A stretch of DNA of 64,000 nt from Halobacteriovorax marinus SJ. GTDB lineage: Bacteria > Bdellovibrionota > Bacteriovoracia > Bacteriovoracales > Bacteriovoracaceae. The notes under the pieces were generated by a model. That model searched no databases. It was not told the origin of the DNA and saw only the letters and a program-made list of their open reading frames with translations. Of the stretch, positions 26,685 to 35,419 are shown in pieces; the stretch's first letter is position 1, and the number at the start of each line of letters is the position of its first letter. The DNA lies in contig NC_016620.1 of the NCBI RefSeq assembly GCF_000210915.2, positions 1,240,001 to 1,304,000 on the forward strand, written 5' to 3'. The position numbers were made by a program, and so were the translations under genes.

Positions 26685-28067
26685 ATGAATAAAACAATTA
26701 TTCTGCTTCTTCTGGTCTCACTTCTCGGCTGCTCGGGAATGTCAAAGCAAGAGGACCAACTGACTCACTCGACAAGTGATCTTAAAATTGATGTTAAGAA
26801 ATATACCTTGTCTAATGGCCTTAGGTTATTAGTTGTGGAGAATCCTCAGCTACCAATTTACTCGTACTATACTTTCTTCGATGTAGGGGGGCGCTACGAA
26901 TCTAAAGGGACTACCGGAGCAACTCACTTTCTTGAGCATATGATGTTTAAGGGTGCAAAGAAGTATGGACCACATAAGTTTGATACTTTTATTGAAAGTA
27001 ATGGTGGTTCTACAAATGCGTACACAACATTTGATTCGACAGTTTATTATGAAAATCTTCCAAGCCATACATTAGAGACCATGATTGATATGGAAGCCGA
27101 TAGATTGAGCTACGTTCTACTTGAGCCAAAGGCCTTTGAAAAAGAGAGAGCTGTTGTTCTTGAAGAGAGAAAGTACCGCTATGAAAATAGTCCTAAAGGT
27201 CAATTATTCTTGGCCATGATGCAATCAGTATTTAAGGGTACTCCTTATGGTGGCTCGGTCATTGGTGATGCTCAGGACGTAAAGAACTTACAGATTCCTG
27301 AGATGAGAAAATTCTTTGACCAATTCTATACTCCAGACAATGCCATAGTGGTAATTGTAGGGGATGTTAAGGCCGATGAAGTCTATAAGATGGTAAAGGA
27401 TAAGTATGGAGACTTAAAGGCTTCAAATGGTCTAGCTGAATTTAAAAAGAAAATGGATTCTGAAGAGAGATACTCTCACAGAGCAAGATATAAGCAAGAG
27501 GTGAAGCTCTACGGTAAGAGTCCTATCCCAATTTTTACTATTGCCTATAAAGGAAAGAAAATTGGTGAGAAAGACGCTTACGTGATGGATATTTTAAGTT
27601 CGATTTTTGGTGATGGTTCAAGCTCGTACTTTTATCAAAAGTATGTACGTGGGAAGAAGCCTATTTTAAGTAGGATAAACGTCGCAAATTATACTTTAAG
27701 AAATAATGGAGTCTTCTTTTTTACAGGAGAACTTCTACCAAATACAAATTTAACTAAGTTTAAGAGAAAGGCATTAAAAGATATTAGAAGATCTTGTGAC
27801 GATGCTATTACAGATAGAACTGTTCAAAAAACAAAGAATCAATATCTAATCTCTTATTATTCTCAACTTCAGAGCAATAGTGGAATTGCTAGCTTTGTAG
27901 GACTTAGAGAGAATTTCTACAATGATTACTCTTTCTATGAGAAAGAATTAGAAATTTATCAATCTATTACAGCTGAGCAAGTGAAAGAAGTGTGTCACCA
28001 ATTATTTGATGACAACGAATATATTTTCTTATCAGTTTGGGATAAGCATAAAGCAGGGAAGAAGTAA
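26685..28067 (+). CDS. M16 zinc peptidase, catalytic subunit, lipoprotein
   Basis: 460 residues with a lipoprotein signal (LLGC, Cys 16). The M16 inverted zinc motif HFLEH (HxxEH) sits in GATHFLEHMMFKG, and the third ligand Glu is in the downstream helix (EKERAVVLEERKY). The family pattern NGLRLLVVENPQLP opens the domain. It is half-size, as in bacterial M16 heterodimers, and the next gene supplies the other half. Predicted to act in the envelope on short peptides. AGGGAG lies before the ATG. Confidence 0.92.
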   Translation: MNKTIILLLLVSLLGCSGMSKQEDQLTHSTSDLKIDVKKYTLSNGLRLLVVENPQLPIYSYYTFFDVGGRYESKGTTGATHFLEHMMFKGAKKYGPHKFDTFIESNGGSTNAYTTFDSTVYYENLPSHTLETMIDMEADRLSYVLLEPKAFEKERAVVLEERKYRYENSPKGQLFLAMMQSVFKGTPYGGSVIGDAQDVKNLQIPEMRKFFDQFYTPDNAIVVIVGDVKADEVYKMVKDKYGDLKASNGLAEFKKKMDSEERYSHRARYKQEVKLYGKSPIPIFTIAYKGKKIGEKDAYVMDILSSIFGDGSSSYFYQKYVRGKKPILSRINVANYTLRNNGVFFFTGELLPNTNLTKFKRKALKDIRRSCDDAITDRTVQKTKNQYLISYYSQLQSNSGIASFVGLRENFYNDYSFYEKELEIYQSITAEQVKEVCHQLFDDNEYIFLSVWDKHKAGKK

Positions 28068-28081
28068 TGAAAGGGAATATA

Positions 28082-29446
28082 ATGAAAGCATTAATTATTT
28101 TATTGGCACTCTCAAGCTCTCTTCAGGCCTTCGGCTTTGGAAAGGATAGAATTAAAAAGCTAGATTGGAATGGTATAGAGGTAACTTGGTTAGAAGATAA
28201 GAGACTTCCAATGTATCAAGTTATGATTCATTTCGCTGATGGTTCTCTATCTGATCATCCTAAGAGAATGGGTGAAACTTCAATGATGTTTAATTTATTA
28301 GATAGTGGTACGAGACGCTATTCTCAAAAAGATATCTCAGACAACTTAGAGTACTTCGGGGCAAATTGGGGATCGTATGTGACTCATGAGTCAACAGTCT
28401 ATGAAGTCTCTGGTCTTGCAAAGGATATGAGTCCAACGATGAAGAAAATTTGTCACCTCTTTAGAGATGCAAGCTTCACTAAGAGAGAAATTAATAAGTA
28501 TAAGAGAGTCGTTAGAAGTAATGCAAAGAGTATAGTTAATGACCACTCTCATATCGCTTCTACTGCCTTTAGAGAACTCTCTTTAGCAGGAACACCTTAC
28601 GATTACCCAGTGGGTGGAAAAATAAAGGACTTGAAAGGAATTAAGTCAAAGAGTCTTAAAGATAAGCTTCACTACTTTAATACAAAGGTAAAAAAGAAGA
28701 TCTATATTACAGGGCCAAAATCAATTCTGGCGCTACAGGGAATTATTGAAAAAGACTGTGGATGGAAAGGAGCGAGAGAAGATTATGAGAGAGTCGTAGA
28801 CTATACTCCGAAGAAGCCCTCTAAGTCTCCAGAGATTTACCTTGTAACTGTTCCTTCGGCCAATCAAGCACAGGTGAGATTTGGTCGCTTTCTAAATGAA
28901 GGGGAGTTTGAAAACTCTGAGTTAAACTCCCTTGGAACTGAGTTTCTTGGCGGTGGTTTTACATCAAAATTAATGAGAGAGATTAGAGTAAAAAGAGGTC
29001 TTTCGTACACGGCTAGCGCTTATGCTGGAGGACAACGTCAGTATGGTAGGGCCGTTATTTCTACTTTTACTAAGGTTAAATCAGTTGAAGAGCTCATAAA
29101 TGTAGTAAAAGATATTTTAATTGATATTAAAGAAAATGGCGTTGATTCAGAAGAGTTAGAAAGAGCGAGAGGGGCCTTAATAGGAAGCTTTCCTTTTAGG
29201 TTTGAAAAAAGCTCAGCCTATCTTCAGCAATTAATGAACTTTGATGACATTAATAAGAGTTATGATTCTCTCTACCTCTTTCCAAAGATTGTAAAAGGAT
29301 TCTCTAAGGAAGATGTTAGTAAGAATCTCTCCTCTCTATTTGATTGGAATAATCAAACGATCGTTATCGTTGGACCAAAGAGCTTGGCCAAAGACTTAAA
29401 GAACTTTGGTAAAGTAAAAGTTGTAAATTATAAGAGATTTTTCTAA
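28082..29446 (+). CDS. M16 peptidase, non-catalytic partner subunit
   Basis: 454 residues. Same M16 fold, but at the zinc position the sequence reads GETSMMFNLL, so HxxEH is absent. The C-terminal M16 signature IRVKRGLSYTASAYAGG, used to bind substrate, is kept. This is the usual non-catalytic partner of a heterodimeric M16 peptidase. I chose the ATG at 28082 because AAGGGA lies 7 bp upstream and a clean signal peptide follows (MKALIILLALSSSLQA); an earlier ATG at 28067 overlaps the preceding stop (TAATG). Co-transcribed with the catalytic gene. Confidence 0.9.
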   Translation: MKALIILLALSSSLQAFGFGKDRIKKLDWNGIEVTWLEDKRLPMYQVMIHFADGSLSDHPKRMGETSMMFNLLDSGTRRYSQKDISDNLEYFGANWGSYVTHESTVYEVSGLAKDMSPTMKKICHLFRDASFTKREINKYKRVVRSNAKSIVNDHSHIASTAFRELSLAGTPYDYPVGGKIKDLKGIKSKSLKDKLHYFNTKVKKKIYITGPKSILALQGIIEKDCGWKGAREDYERVVDYTPKKPSKSPEIYLVTVPSANQAQVRFGRFLNEGEFENSELNSLGTEFLGGGFTSKLMREIRVKRGLSYTASAYAGGQRQYGRAVISTFTKVKSVEELINVVKDILIDIKENGVDSEELERARGALIGSFPFRFEKSSAYLQQLMNFDDINKSYDSLYLFPKIVKGFSKEDVSKNLSSLFDWNNQTIVIVGPKSLAKDLKNFGKVKVVNYKRFF

Positions 29447-29455
29447 AGAAATAAT

Positions 29456-29485
29456 GAACTGGCCCTACTCTTTAGTGGCCAGTTC
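29456..29485. terminator. Hairpin between M16 pair and bactofilin operon
   Basis: GAACTGGCC (29456-29464) pairs exactly with GGCCAGTTC (29477-29485), the right arm lying inside the bactofilin 3' end. On the minus strand a T-rich run follows. A shared terminator of convergent operons is likely. Confidence 0.6.
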
Positions 29486-29828
29486 CTGTTGTATGCCCGT
29501 CAATATTTATAATCGCACCAGGATGAATAACTAGATTTTGAGACTTAATTAGTCCTTGAATAATTCCTGAAGGAAATATCTCGACTTTGCCACTGGAGTG
29601 AATCTCTCCCTTAACTTTTCCAAAGATTTTCAAATCAGCACAATTAATCTTACCTTCAATTTCACTGCTTTCTTCAATCGTTAGAAGAGACTTGTCTTTA
29701 ATATTTAAATCACCCTCAATTGTTCCTGCTATATGAGTCAGTCCATTAAAGTTAAAGACACCACTTAGTCGTGTCTTCTTACCAATGAGAGTGAATTCTT
29801 GTTCTTCAATTGAAATTAGATTATCCAT
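29472..29828 (-). CDS. Bactofilin (polymer-forming cytoskeletal protein)
   Basis: 118 residues, a compact bactofilin made mostly of the beta-helical DUF583 core. Repeating hydrophobic-Gly steps are visible (FNGLTHIAGTIEGDL, SSEIEGKINCADLKIFGKVKGEI, SGIIQGLIKSQNLVI). Bactofilins polymerise without nucleotide and scaffold cell-shape enzymes at the inner membrane. It is the last gene of a three-gene operon after a coiled-coil membrane protein and an L,D-transpeptidase, which suggests that it localises peptidoglycan remodelling. Confidence 0.9.
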   Translation of the reverse strand: MDNLISIEEQEFTLIGKKTRLSGVFNFNGLTHIAGTIEGDLNIKDKSLLTIEESSEIEGKINCADLKIFGKVKGEIHSSGKVEIFPSGIIQGLIKSQNLVIHPGAIINIDGHTTGTGH

Positions 29829-29829
29829 A

Positions 29830-30555
29830 TTACTTTAAATCTTTAGCGACAAGTTTCTTAAGAAGTAGATCGCCCGTTCTAGAGAAAATTAATATTTTGA
29901 AAAGTACTTTATGTTCATCAAAGCCAGTTAGATCAAATATTGCATCAACATTTCTTAGCCTCGAAAAGGCAAATGACTCACCTTGATTATAAGAAATAAG
30001 CATATCTTCTGACGCAATTTCCTTAATAGGGTAGAAGGAAATTTTACTTGGTGAGCTCATAAGAATGTGAATATAGCCCGCTAGCTTTCTTCCGTTCTTA
30101 GTTTGATTTATTATATTAAACTTAATCTTTAGCTTCTTGTCTCCTGCCTCAAAGTCAATATCATCTACCGTAAGAGCAGGAGTTGTACTCAGGTCAGTTT
30201 GACCAGGGACAGGCTTAAACATAGCGAGAGAGCTAAAATTAACTCCATCAGTTGATGTGCTTGAGAGCTTCTGTTCAAACTCTTGGTTAAGGGCACTAAT
30301 TTGCTGTAGCTGCGAGTTTAGCTCTGCATTTGTCGCCTTTAGCTCTTTTATGATTGCTGGCTCTTTACGTCTTGCCATCTCTCTAATTTGCTTGAAGTAA
30401 ACACTTCCAGCGATAATCACAAGAATGGATAGAACAGTGATAATAGGGAGGACATAGAGGGTAAACTTCAATGCAAACCTATTAGTATTTAAGAAAACAG
30501 GTCCCTTTTTGTCATCGTAGATGAGAAAGGACATTTTTGCAGGTTTATGGGCCAT
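29830..30555 (-). CDS. Membrane-anchored coiled-coil protein of bactofilin operon
   Basis: 241 residues, no family name I can defend. A short cytoplasmic N-terminus leads to one TM segment (about residues 32-52, LYVLPIITVLSILVIIAGSVYF). A coiled coil follows (AIIKELKATNAELNSQLQQI), and then a periplasmic beta-rich domain (KLKIKFNIINQTKNGRKLAG). The order resembles membrane linkers that join a cytoplasmic scaffold to the wall. Spaced 2 bp from the L,D-transpeptidase stop and 1 bp from bactofilin, so the operon is tight. Confidence 0.75.
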   Translation of the reverse strand: MAHKPAKMSFLIYDDKKGPVFLNTNRFALKFTLYVLPIITVLSILVIIAGSVYFKQIREMARRKEPAIIKELKATNAELNSQLQQISALNQEFEQKLSSTSTDGVNFSSLAMFKPVPGQTDLSTTPALTVDDIDFEAGDKKLKIKFNIINQTKNGRKLAGYIHILMSSPSKISFYPIKEIASEDMLISYNQGESFAFSRLRNVDAIFDLTGFDEHKVLFKILIFSRTGDLLLKKLVAKDLK

Positions 30556-30557
30556 AA

Positions 30558-31598
30558 TTAATTACTATCTCTTTTAACGAAATCAGCTCCAAGGATTGAA
30601 GCTGGATCATTATTTTTAAAAAATCTCATAGAAGGTTGGAAAGCTACTTTCTCTTCATCTTCTTCTTTAATTCCACTCTTTGTCCAAGTTTCATTTACAA
30701 TTTTCCAATTGTAGAATTCATCCTGCTTTAGGTATAGAGACTTTCTACCAACGTCGCTGACAGTGTTGGAGTTATAAATTTGTTTAAAGGTGATGACTGC
30801 ATACTCTTTTGCGCGAAGGATAGAAACATCTTCAATTTCAATACTTGGTTTTCCAGGATTATTAAAGACTGCAGTTTTATATTTCTTGAAATTAGAAAAA
30901 TCCCCTTTGAATTTATCAAAGAACTCTGAAGGGTGATAGCTCTTAAAATAAAGGGCCTTATTTTCAGTTTGCCACCCTGTTAGCCAGCTCTCGAGAGTGT
31001 CATTTAAGTTTCCTCTTTGTGAGAGCCAAGTCGACTTCTCTAGATAAGTGATATTTTGAACGACAACCATTGGAGTTCTATTGAGTTCGATAAACTTTGA
31101 AAGCTCAATGAGGTTTGAGTTCGTAGCAACCACACATCCTCTAGAGTCTAGACCTTTATCAATTCTAGTTTCATCATTTGTAGAGTGAAGCCAAATTCCT
31201 CCACCTGTTTTACCATTTCTCTTATCAATTGGATTTGGGTAGTTCATTACAAAGGCCCCAACTCCATAAATTTGACCTTGCTTACCATGTCTATTGAGGA
31301 GGTCTTGATGAGTGAGAAAGTCAGTAAATGAGTAAATCCCTTCTGGTGTTCTATGATCACCTTGGAAGAGTTTATCTCCGGCCTTCTTACCTGTGGCCAT
31401 TGGATATTTATTAACTAGTTGAGGATTACCATTTTCATTTTTAAATAAGTAAAGTGTATGTGTTGACTTCTCTGCTAGAACTACATGATGTGAGAAGTTC
31501 TCATCGAGCATAAGTAGTTGAGCGGGAAGGTAGGTCTCTGCAAAAGAGGCGTTTACACTTAAGAAGAAAAGAATAAAACTCAAGTAATTTTTCGTCAT
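30558..31598 (-). CDS. L,D-transpeptidase (YkuD family)
   Basis: 346 residues with a signal peptide (SFLILFFLSVNASFA-like, cut near FAE). The YkuD core is visible: VVLAEKSTHTLYLF, GIYSFTDF, then GGIWLHST with the catalytic-region His and SRGCVVATN with the nucleophilic Cys. These enzymes make 3-3 crosslinks or attach proteins to peptidoglycan. The C-terminal ~130 residues form an additional domain resembling NTF2-like folds (FNNPGKPSIEIEDVSILRAKEYAVITF). First gene of the operon with the coiled-coil protein and bactofilin. Confidence 0.9.
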   Translation of the reverse strand: MTKNYLSFILFFLSVNASFAETYLPAQLLMLDENFSHHVVLAEKSTHTLYLFKNENGNPQLVNKYPMATGKKAGDKLFQGDHRTPEGIYSFTDFLTHQDLLNRHGKQGQIYGVGAFVMNYPNPIDKRNGKTGGGIWLHSTNDETRIDKGLDSRGCVVATNSNLIELSKFIELNRTPMVVVQNITYLEKSTWLSQRGNLNDTLESWLTGWQTENKALYFKSYHPSEFFDKFKGDFSNFKKYKTAVFNNPGKPSIEIEDVSILRAKEYAVITFKQIYNSNTVSDVGRKSLYLKQDEFYNWKIVNETWTKSGIKEEDEEKVAFQPSMRFFKNNDPASILGADFVKRDSN

Positions 31599-31775
31599 AT
31601 AATACCCAGTAAGTAATTGGTTTTTTTGAATTTTAGTAAGTTATACTATTTTAATCTAATTTTACCCTATTTTACAACTAAACAGGGACACGATTTCCTT
31701 TAGTTGGAGATTTTCTCACCGATAAGTTATTATAATTATGAAAACATTCATAGAAGGAAGGATATAACACTAAGC

Positions 31776-34409
31776 ATGAAGATCATTTTTTACACTACAG
31801 ATAAGTCCGTAAAAAATTTTTTCTCATCCCTAGAGGTTGAGAATGCTTGCCTATGTACTTCTCTCGAAGAAGTAGAAGAGCAGTTTTCATCAAGTAACCA
31901 CAGTGTGGTTCTCTTAGACTTTGATTGTGAGGAGCTTAATTGTAAGGCACTCGCAAAAGAATTTAATGTTATAGAGAATGTAAATAGTGTGCTCTTAAGC
32001 GGGAAGATGGGAATCAAAGAAATCATGGACTTTCAAAACTCCAGCGATGCTTGTGATGCCTATCTAACGAAACCACTTTCAGTTGAAATTCTTACAGGTG
32101 TCATTAACGACTTTGAAATTGCCCTTAAATCAGCAAACGATGATGGTTCGTCTAATAGTGAAGAGAGTGAGAATGTAGATCTTACTTTCATTGGAATTAA
32201 TAAAGATTTACTAGATCAATTAAACTCTGCCGACAGTGAAGATAAGACTGGTGAGGTAGAGGTGAGTGCTGATTTAAGTGATGAAGTTGATGAAGATGAC
32301 GAAGAAGAGGCGATGGACTTTAACGCTAGTCCTATTCAGGTTGCAAAAGAAGTTCGCGATGTTATCGACTCACATAGATCAAGTGGTAAAGGCTTTCAAG
32401 GCCCTGTTCACGATGATATTCAAAGAAAATTCGACGCCGTATTTGGTAGTGAAAGAGAAGAAACTAAAAAAGAAGATGAATTTAATATTACTCCTCAGGG
32501 TTTTGATGAGGATGGTAAAACGCAAGATGATGAGAATGGAATTAGTTTTGATTTAGATTCAAATGAGTCTACTGATAACGATGCCACACTTGATATTAAT
32601 GACGATGTGGCACAAGAAGCCGTTGCATCTGCACAAGAGGTTAAGATGTCTAATGAAGACGAAAACAATGAAGGCCTAGAATTTAATATTCCTTCAGATG
32701 AAGAGGAGAGTACAGAGTCAGAGCAAGCTGTTGTTGAAGACGCTAGTGACTTAGACTTCTCAAACGATGAAGATGAAGGAGGGCTCGAGTTTAATTTAGG
32801 TGCTGATGAAGATGGAACTCAAACAGAGGAGTTCTCAAACCAGGATACGTCTTCTGATTCAGATTTAGACTTTTCCGAAGATACAGGTGCAGGTTTAGAT
32901 CTTAGTGGCGAGAGCGATGAGCTTGAAAGCAATGCTGAGGAGACTCAAGATGCAGGCATGAGTTTTGATGATGATACTGATGATGGACTCTCTCTATCTG
33001 CAGAAGATGACGTCATTGATAATCAAGATACTCAAGAGGGTGATGAGGACCCTGGTCTTTCATTTGACGACGATGAAAATGACGAATTAGATTTAAATGA
33101 ATCATATGAAGCGAGTGAAGAAGATAGTGTTGACTCAGATAATGACACTCTTGACTTTAGCGCTTCCGAGTCAGATGAAGAGAGTTCGGACTCTGCGACA
33201 GTGAGTGAAGAACTTAACTTTAGTGCTGATGCGGATAGTGATTCAACAGATCCTTCCTTTGATGTTGGAATGGGGACGAATACATCCAATGATATAGAAT
33301 CGACGATTAGCTCTATCGTCGCTCCTGATACGAGTAGCGCAAATGAGGACTCAACGGGTGAGTTTGACTTCTCTGCAGCGGCACAGGAGAGTGAGGAAGA
33401 AGATGAGATGCAGGAGTTTGACTATAAAACTTCATCTGGATTTTCACCTAGTGAACTTAGTACTTCAGAAATTGAGGATGATGACGAGTTTGGCTCAATT
33501 GATGAGAGTATAGGGGAAGATACTAACCCAACAGTTATTGCCAATACCTCAACTCTTACAACTAGTGATTTCTCTGCTGACTCAAGTGATGAAGAAGATG
33601 ATGCTGATGAGCTACTCTTTGGTGAAGAAACAGGAACTAATGAATTAGATTCTCCTAGTTTTGATAATACTGCTGAGACTATAGTGTCTACATTATCAGA
33701 GAATGACTTTACAGAGACTGTGGCAACAAGTCCTTCTCCTGATCCTGCTCCTACTCAATCTTATAGTGCTCCAAACGAAGACTTTGTTAGAAATTATGAC
33801 GAAGATGAAATGCTTCGCTTACAAGGTACAATTAGACAATTGAGAGAGGAGCGTGAAGCGCTCATGGAGAGTATTAATCAACTAACTAGTGAGAAGCAAA
33901 TACTCTCTCAAGATAACTTAGGCTTAAAAGCCGAGCTCGATGAATTAAAGATCGAGATCGAAATTGTTAAAAAGAGAAGTCACGACGAAGTAAGTGAGAT
34001 GAAGTACCAAATGAATATGAGTCAAGAGAAGAAAGATGTCTTTGAAATGAAGTATAAGACTCTTCATAAAGAGTTTGAAAGGCTCAATCAGAAGGTCAGA
34101 ATTGATTTTAATCAAGTAAAGCAAAGAGAGAAAGAGCTTGAAAGTAAGCTAGAGTTAGCCGTTATGGACTCTGACTCTCAAGTGCAATCTAGAGATATGA
34201 AAATACTAGAGCTTAAGAGAAAGATTGATTCATTAGAATTTAATATGGAGAACTCATCAATTAGAGAACAAAAGCATAGAGAAGATAAGCTTAAGCTGGA
34301 AGAGAGATTGGCAAAGATTATGAAAACGCTAAGAGGATCAATTCAGCTTATTGAAGATGACTTAGAAGTTTTAGAGTCAGATAACTCTACAGAATTGGAT
34401 AAGAATTGA
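31776..34409 (+). CDS. Degenerate receiver plus acidic linker plus coiled coil (AglZ/FrzS-like layout)
   Basis: 877 residues from the ATG at 31776 (GAAGGAAGG upstream; an earlier ATG at 31704 is less likely). Residues 1-~115 look like a CheY-type receiver: the site Asp (VVLLDFD) and the Lys (AYLTKPLS) are present, but the N-terminal acidic pair is reduced to a single Asp (YTTDK), so it is probably degenerate. Then comes a ~500-residue, Asp/Glu/Ser-rich linker with recurring LDFS / GLEFNL / GLSFDDD motifs. The C-terminal ~200 residues are a long coiled coil (LRLQGTIRQLREEREALMES). This order matches AglZ and FrzS of Myxococcus, which act in motility polarity. Overlaps the GGDEF gene by 4 bp. 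Confidence 0.72.
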   Translation: MKIIFYTTDKSVKNFFSSLEVENACLCTSLEEVEEQFSSSNHSVVLLDFDCEELNCKALAKEFNVIENVNSVLLSGKMGIKEIMDFQNSSDACDAYLTKPLSVEILTGVINDFEIALKSANDDGSSNSEESENVDLTFIGINKDLLDQLNSADSEDKTGEVEVSADLSDEVDEDDEEEAMDFNASPIQVAKEVRDVIDSHRSSGKGFQGPVHDDIQRKFDAVFGSEREETKKEDEFNITPQGFDEDGKTQDDENGISFDLDSNESTDNDATLDINDDVAQEAVASAQEVKMSNEDENNEGLEFNIPSDEEESTESEQAVVEDASDLDFSNDEDEGGLEFNLGADEDGTQTEEFSNQDTSSDSDLDFSEDTGAGLDLSGESDELESNAEETQDAGMSFDDDTDDGLSLSAEDDVIDNQDTQEGDEDPGLSFDDDENDELDLNESYEASEEDSVDSDNDTLDFSASESDEESSDSATVSEELNFSADADSDSTDPSFDVGMGTNTSNDIESTISSIVAPDTSSANEDSTGEFDFSAAAQESEEEDEMQEFDYKTSSGFSPSELSTSEIEDDDEFGSIDESIGEDTNPTVIANTSTLTTSDFSADSSDEEDDADELLFGEETGTNELDSPSFDNTAETIVSTLSENDFTETVATSPSPDPAPTQSYSAPNEDFVRNYDEDEMLRLQGTIRQLREEREALMESINQLTSEKQILSQDNLGLKAELDELKIEIEIVKKRSHDEVSEMKYQMNMSQEKKDVFEMKYKTLHKEFERLNQKVRIDFNQVKQREKELESKLELAVMDSDSQVQSRDMKILELKRKIDSLEFNMENSSIREQKHREDKLKLEERLAKIMKTLRGSIQLIEDDLEVLESDNSTELDKN

Positions 34410-35419
34410 GCGAAGAGAATTTAAATATACATTATAAGAATCTTTTAGATTTTATCTTTGAGTGCGATCAATTAGATTCGATTAAGCAAGTTTATGAACT
34501 CTTAAATAACTTTTGGATCAAAGAGTTTTCAACTTCATCAATTAATGTCTTTAGTGTTTATAGAAAGAATCCAGACTCTCGTAGTTGTAGACAAATCTGG
34601 AAGCCTAAGAAGGTTATTCAGGGCTTGAGTGAGAGTGAATTAAAACATTTGAAAAAAGAAATAAAAGCAGGGGAAGAGCTAGAGCGCTGGAAGAATATCT
34701 CACCAAAAGAGGGGGAGTTCTTCTATGTAATCTCATGTGGAGAATCATTCTCGCAAGAATTCTATGCAGGTTTTAAATCATCTGAGAAAATACCTGATAA
34801 GATTTTAGATTACCTAGTCTCTTACCTCGTAAATTCGTCAAAGAAGTTTAAGAAATTTAGTGAAGCTGAAAAGCTTAAATCACTCGTTCATATTGATGAT
34901 GTAACAGGTCTTTATAATCAAAGAAAATTCCTAAAAGATATTGATGATTCGATCATTAAGTTTGAAGAGACAGGAGAAGTCTTCTCGGTCATCTTTATAG
35001 ATATTGACCACTTTAAAAGTGTCAATGATGGTCATGGTCATCTCGTTGGAACCCAGCTTCTCTCCGATGTTGCTAATGTACTTAAGAGAGTCGTTAGGGA
35101 GAGTGATTTATCATACCGCTATGGTGGTGATGAATTTGTGATTATTGTCCCAACGTGTGACGCTAAAAATGCTAAAGAAGTGGGCCTAAGAATTTTAAAT
35201 GGTATTTCTAAAGAAGAGTTCTACGTCTCAGAAGAGAAGGGAATCAACGGTTCACATACCTTTAAGCTATCGGTCTCTGTTGGTGTGGCAACATACCCGG
35301 AAGACGCTAAGACAAGAGTTGAAATTATTAGCTTTGCAGATAAGATGATGTATAAGGCCAAGCAGTCTGGTAGAGGAAAAGTCTGTTGTGCTGGAGAAAT
35401 GTTTACTGAGGAAGAGTAG
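34406..35419 (+). CDS. Diguanylate cyclase with GGDEF domain
   Basis: 337 residues. The C-terminal ~170 residues are a GGDEF domain with intact active site (YRYGGDEF) and the inhibitory site RESD placed five residues earlier (RxxD), so the product should make c-di-GMP and be feedback-inhibited. The preceding ~165 residues form a divergent sensory-type domain with no motif I can name. The start is a TTG whose TTGA overlaps the upstream stop by 4 bp, so translation is coupled to the AglZ-like protein. One base separates it from the phosphoesterase gene. The trio forms a signalling operon. Confidence 0.88.
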   Translation: MSEENLNIHYKNLLDFIFECDQLDSIKQVYELLNNFWIKEFSTSSINVFSVYRKNPDSRSCRQIWKPKKVIQGLSESELKHLKKEIKAGEELERWKNISPKEGEFFYVISCGESFSQEFYAGFKSSEKIPDKILDYLVSYLVNSSKKFKKFSEAEKLKSLVHIDDVTGLYNQRKFLKDIDDSIIKFEETGEVFSVIFIDIDHFKSVNDGHGHLVGTQLLSDVANVLKRVVRESDLSYRYGGDEFVIIVPTCDAKNAKEVGLRILNGISKEEFYVSEEKGINGSHTFKLSVSVGVATYPEDAKTRVEIISFADKMMYKAKQSGRGKVCCAGEMFTEEE

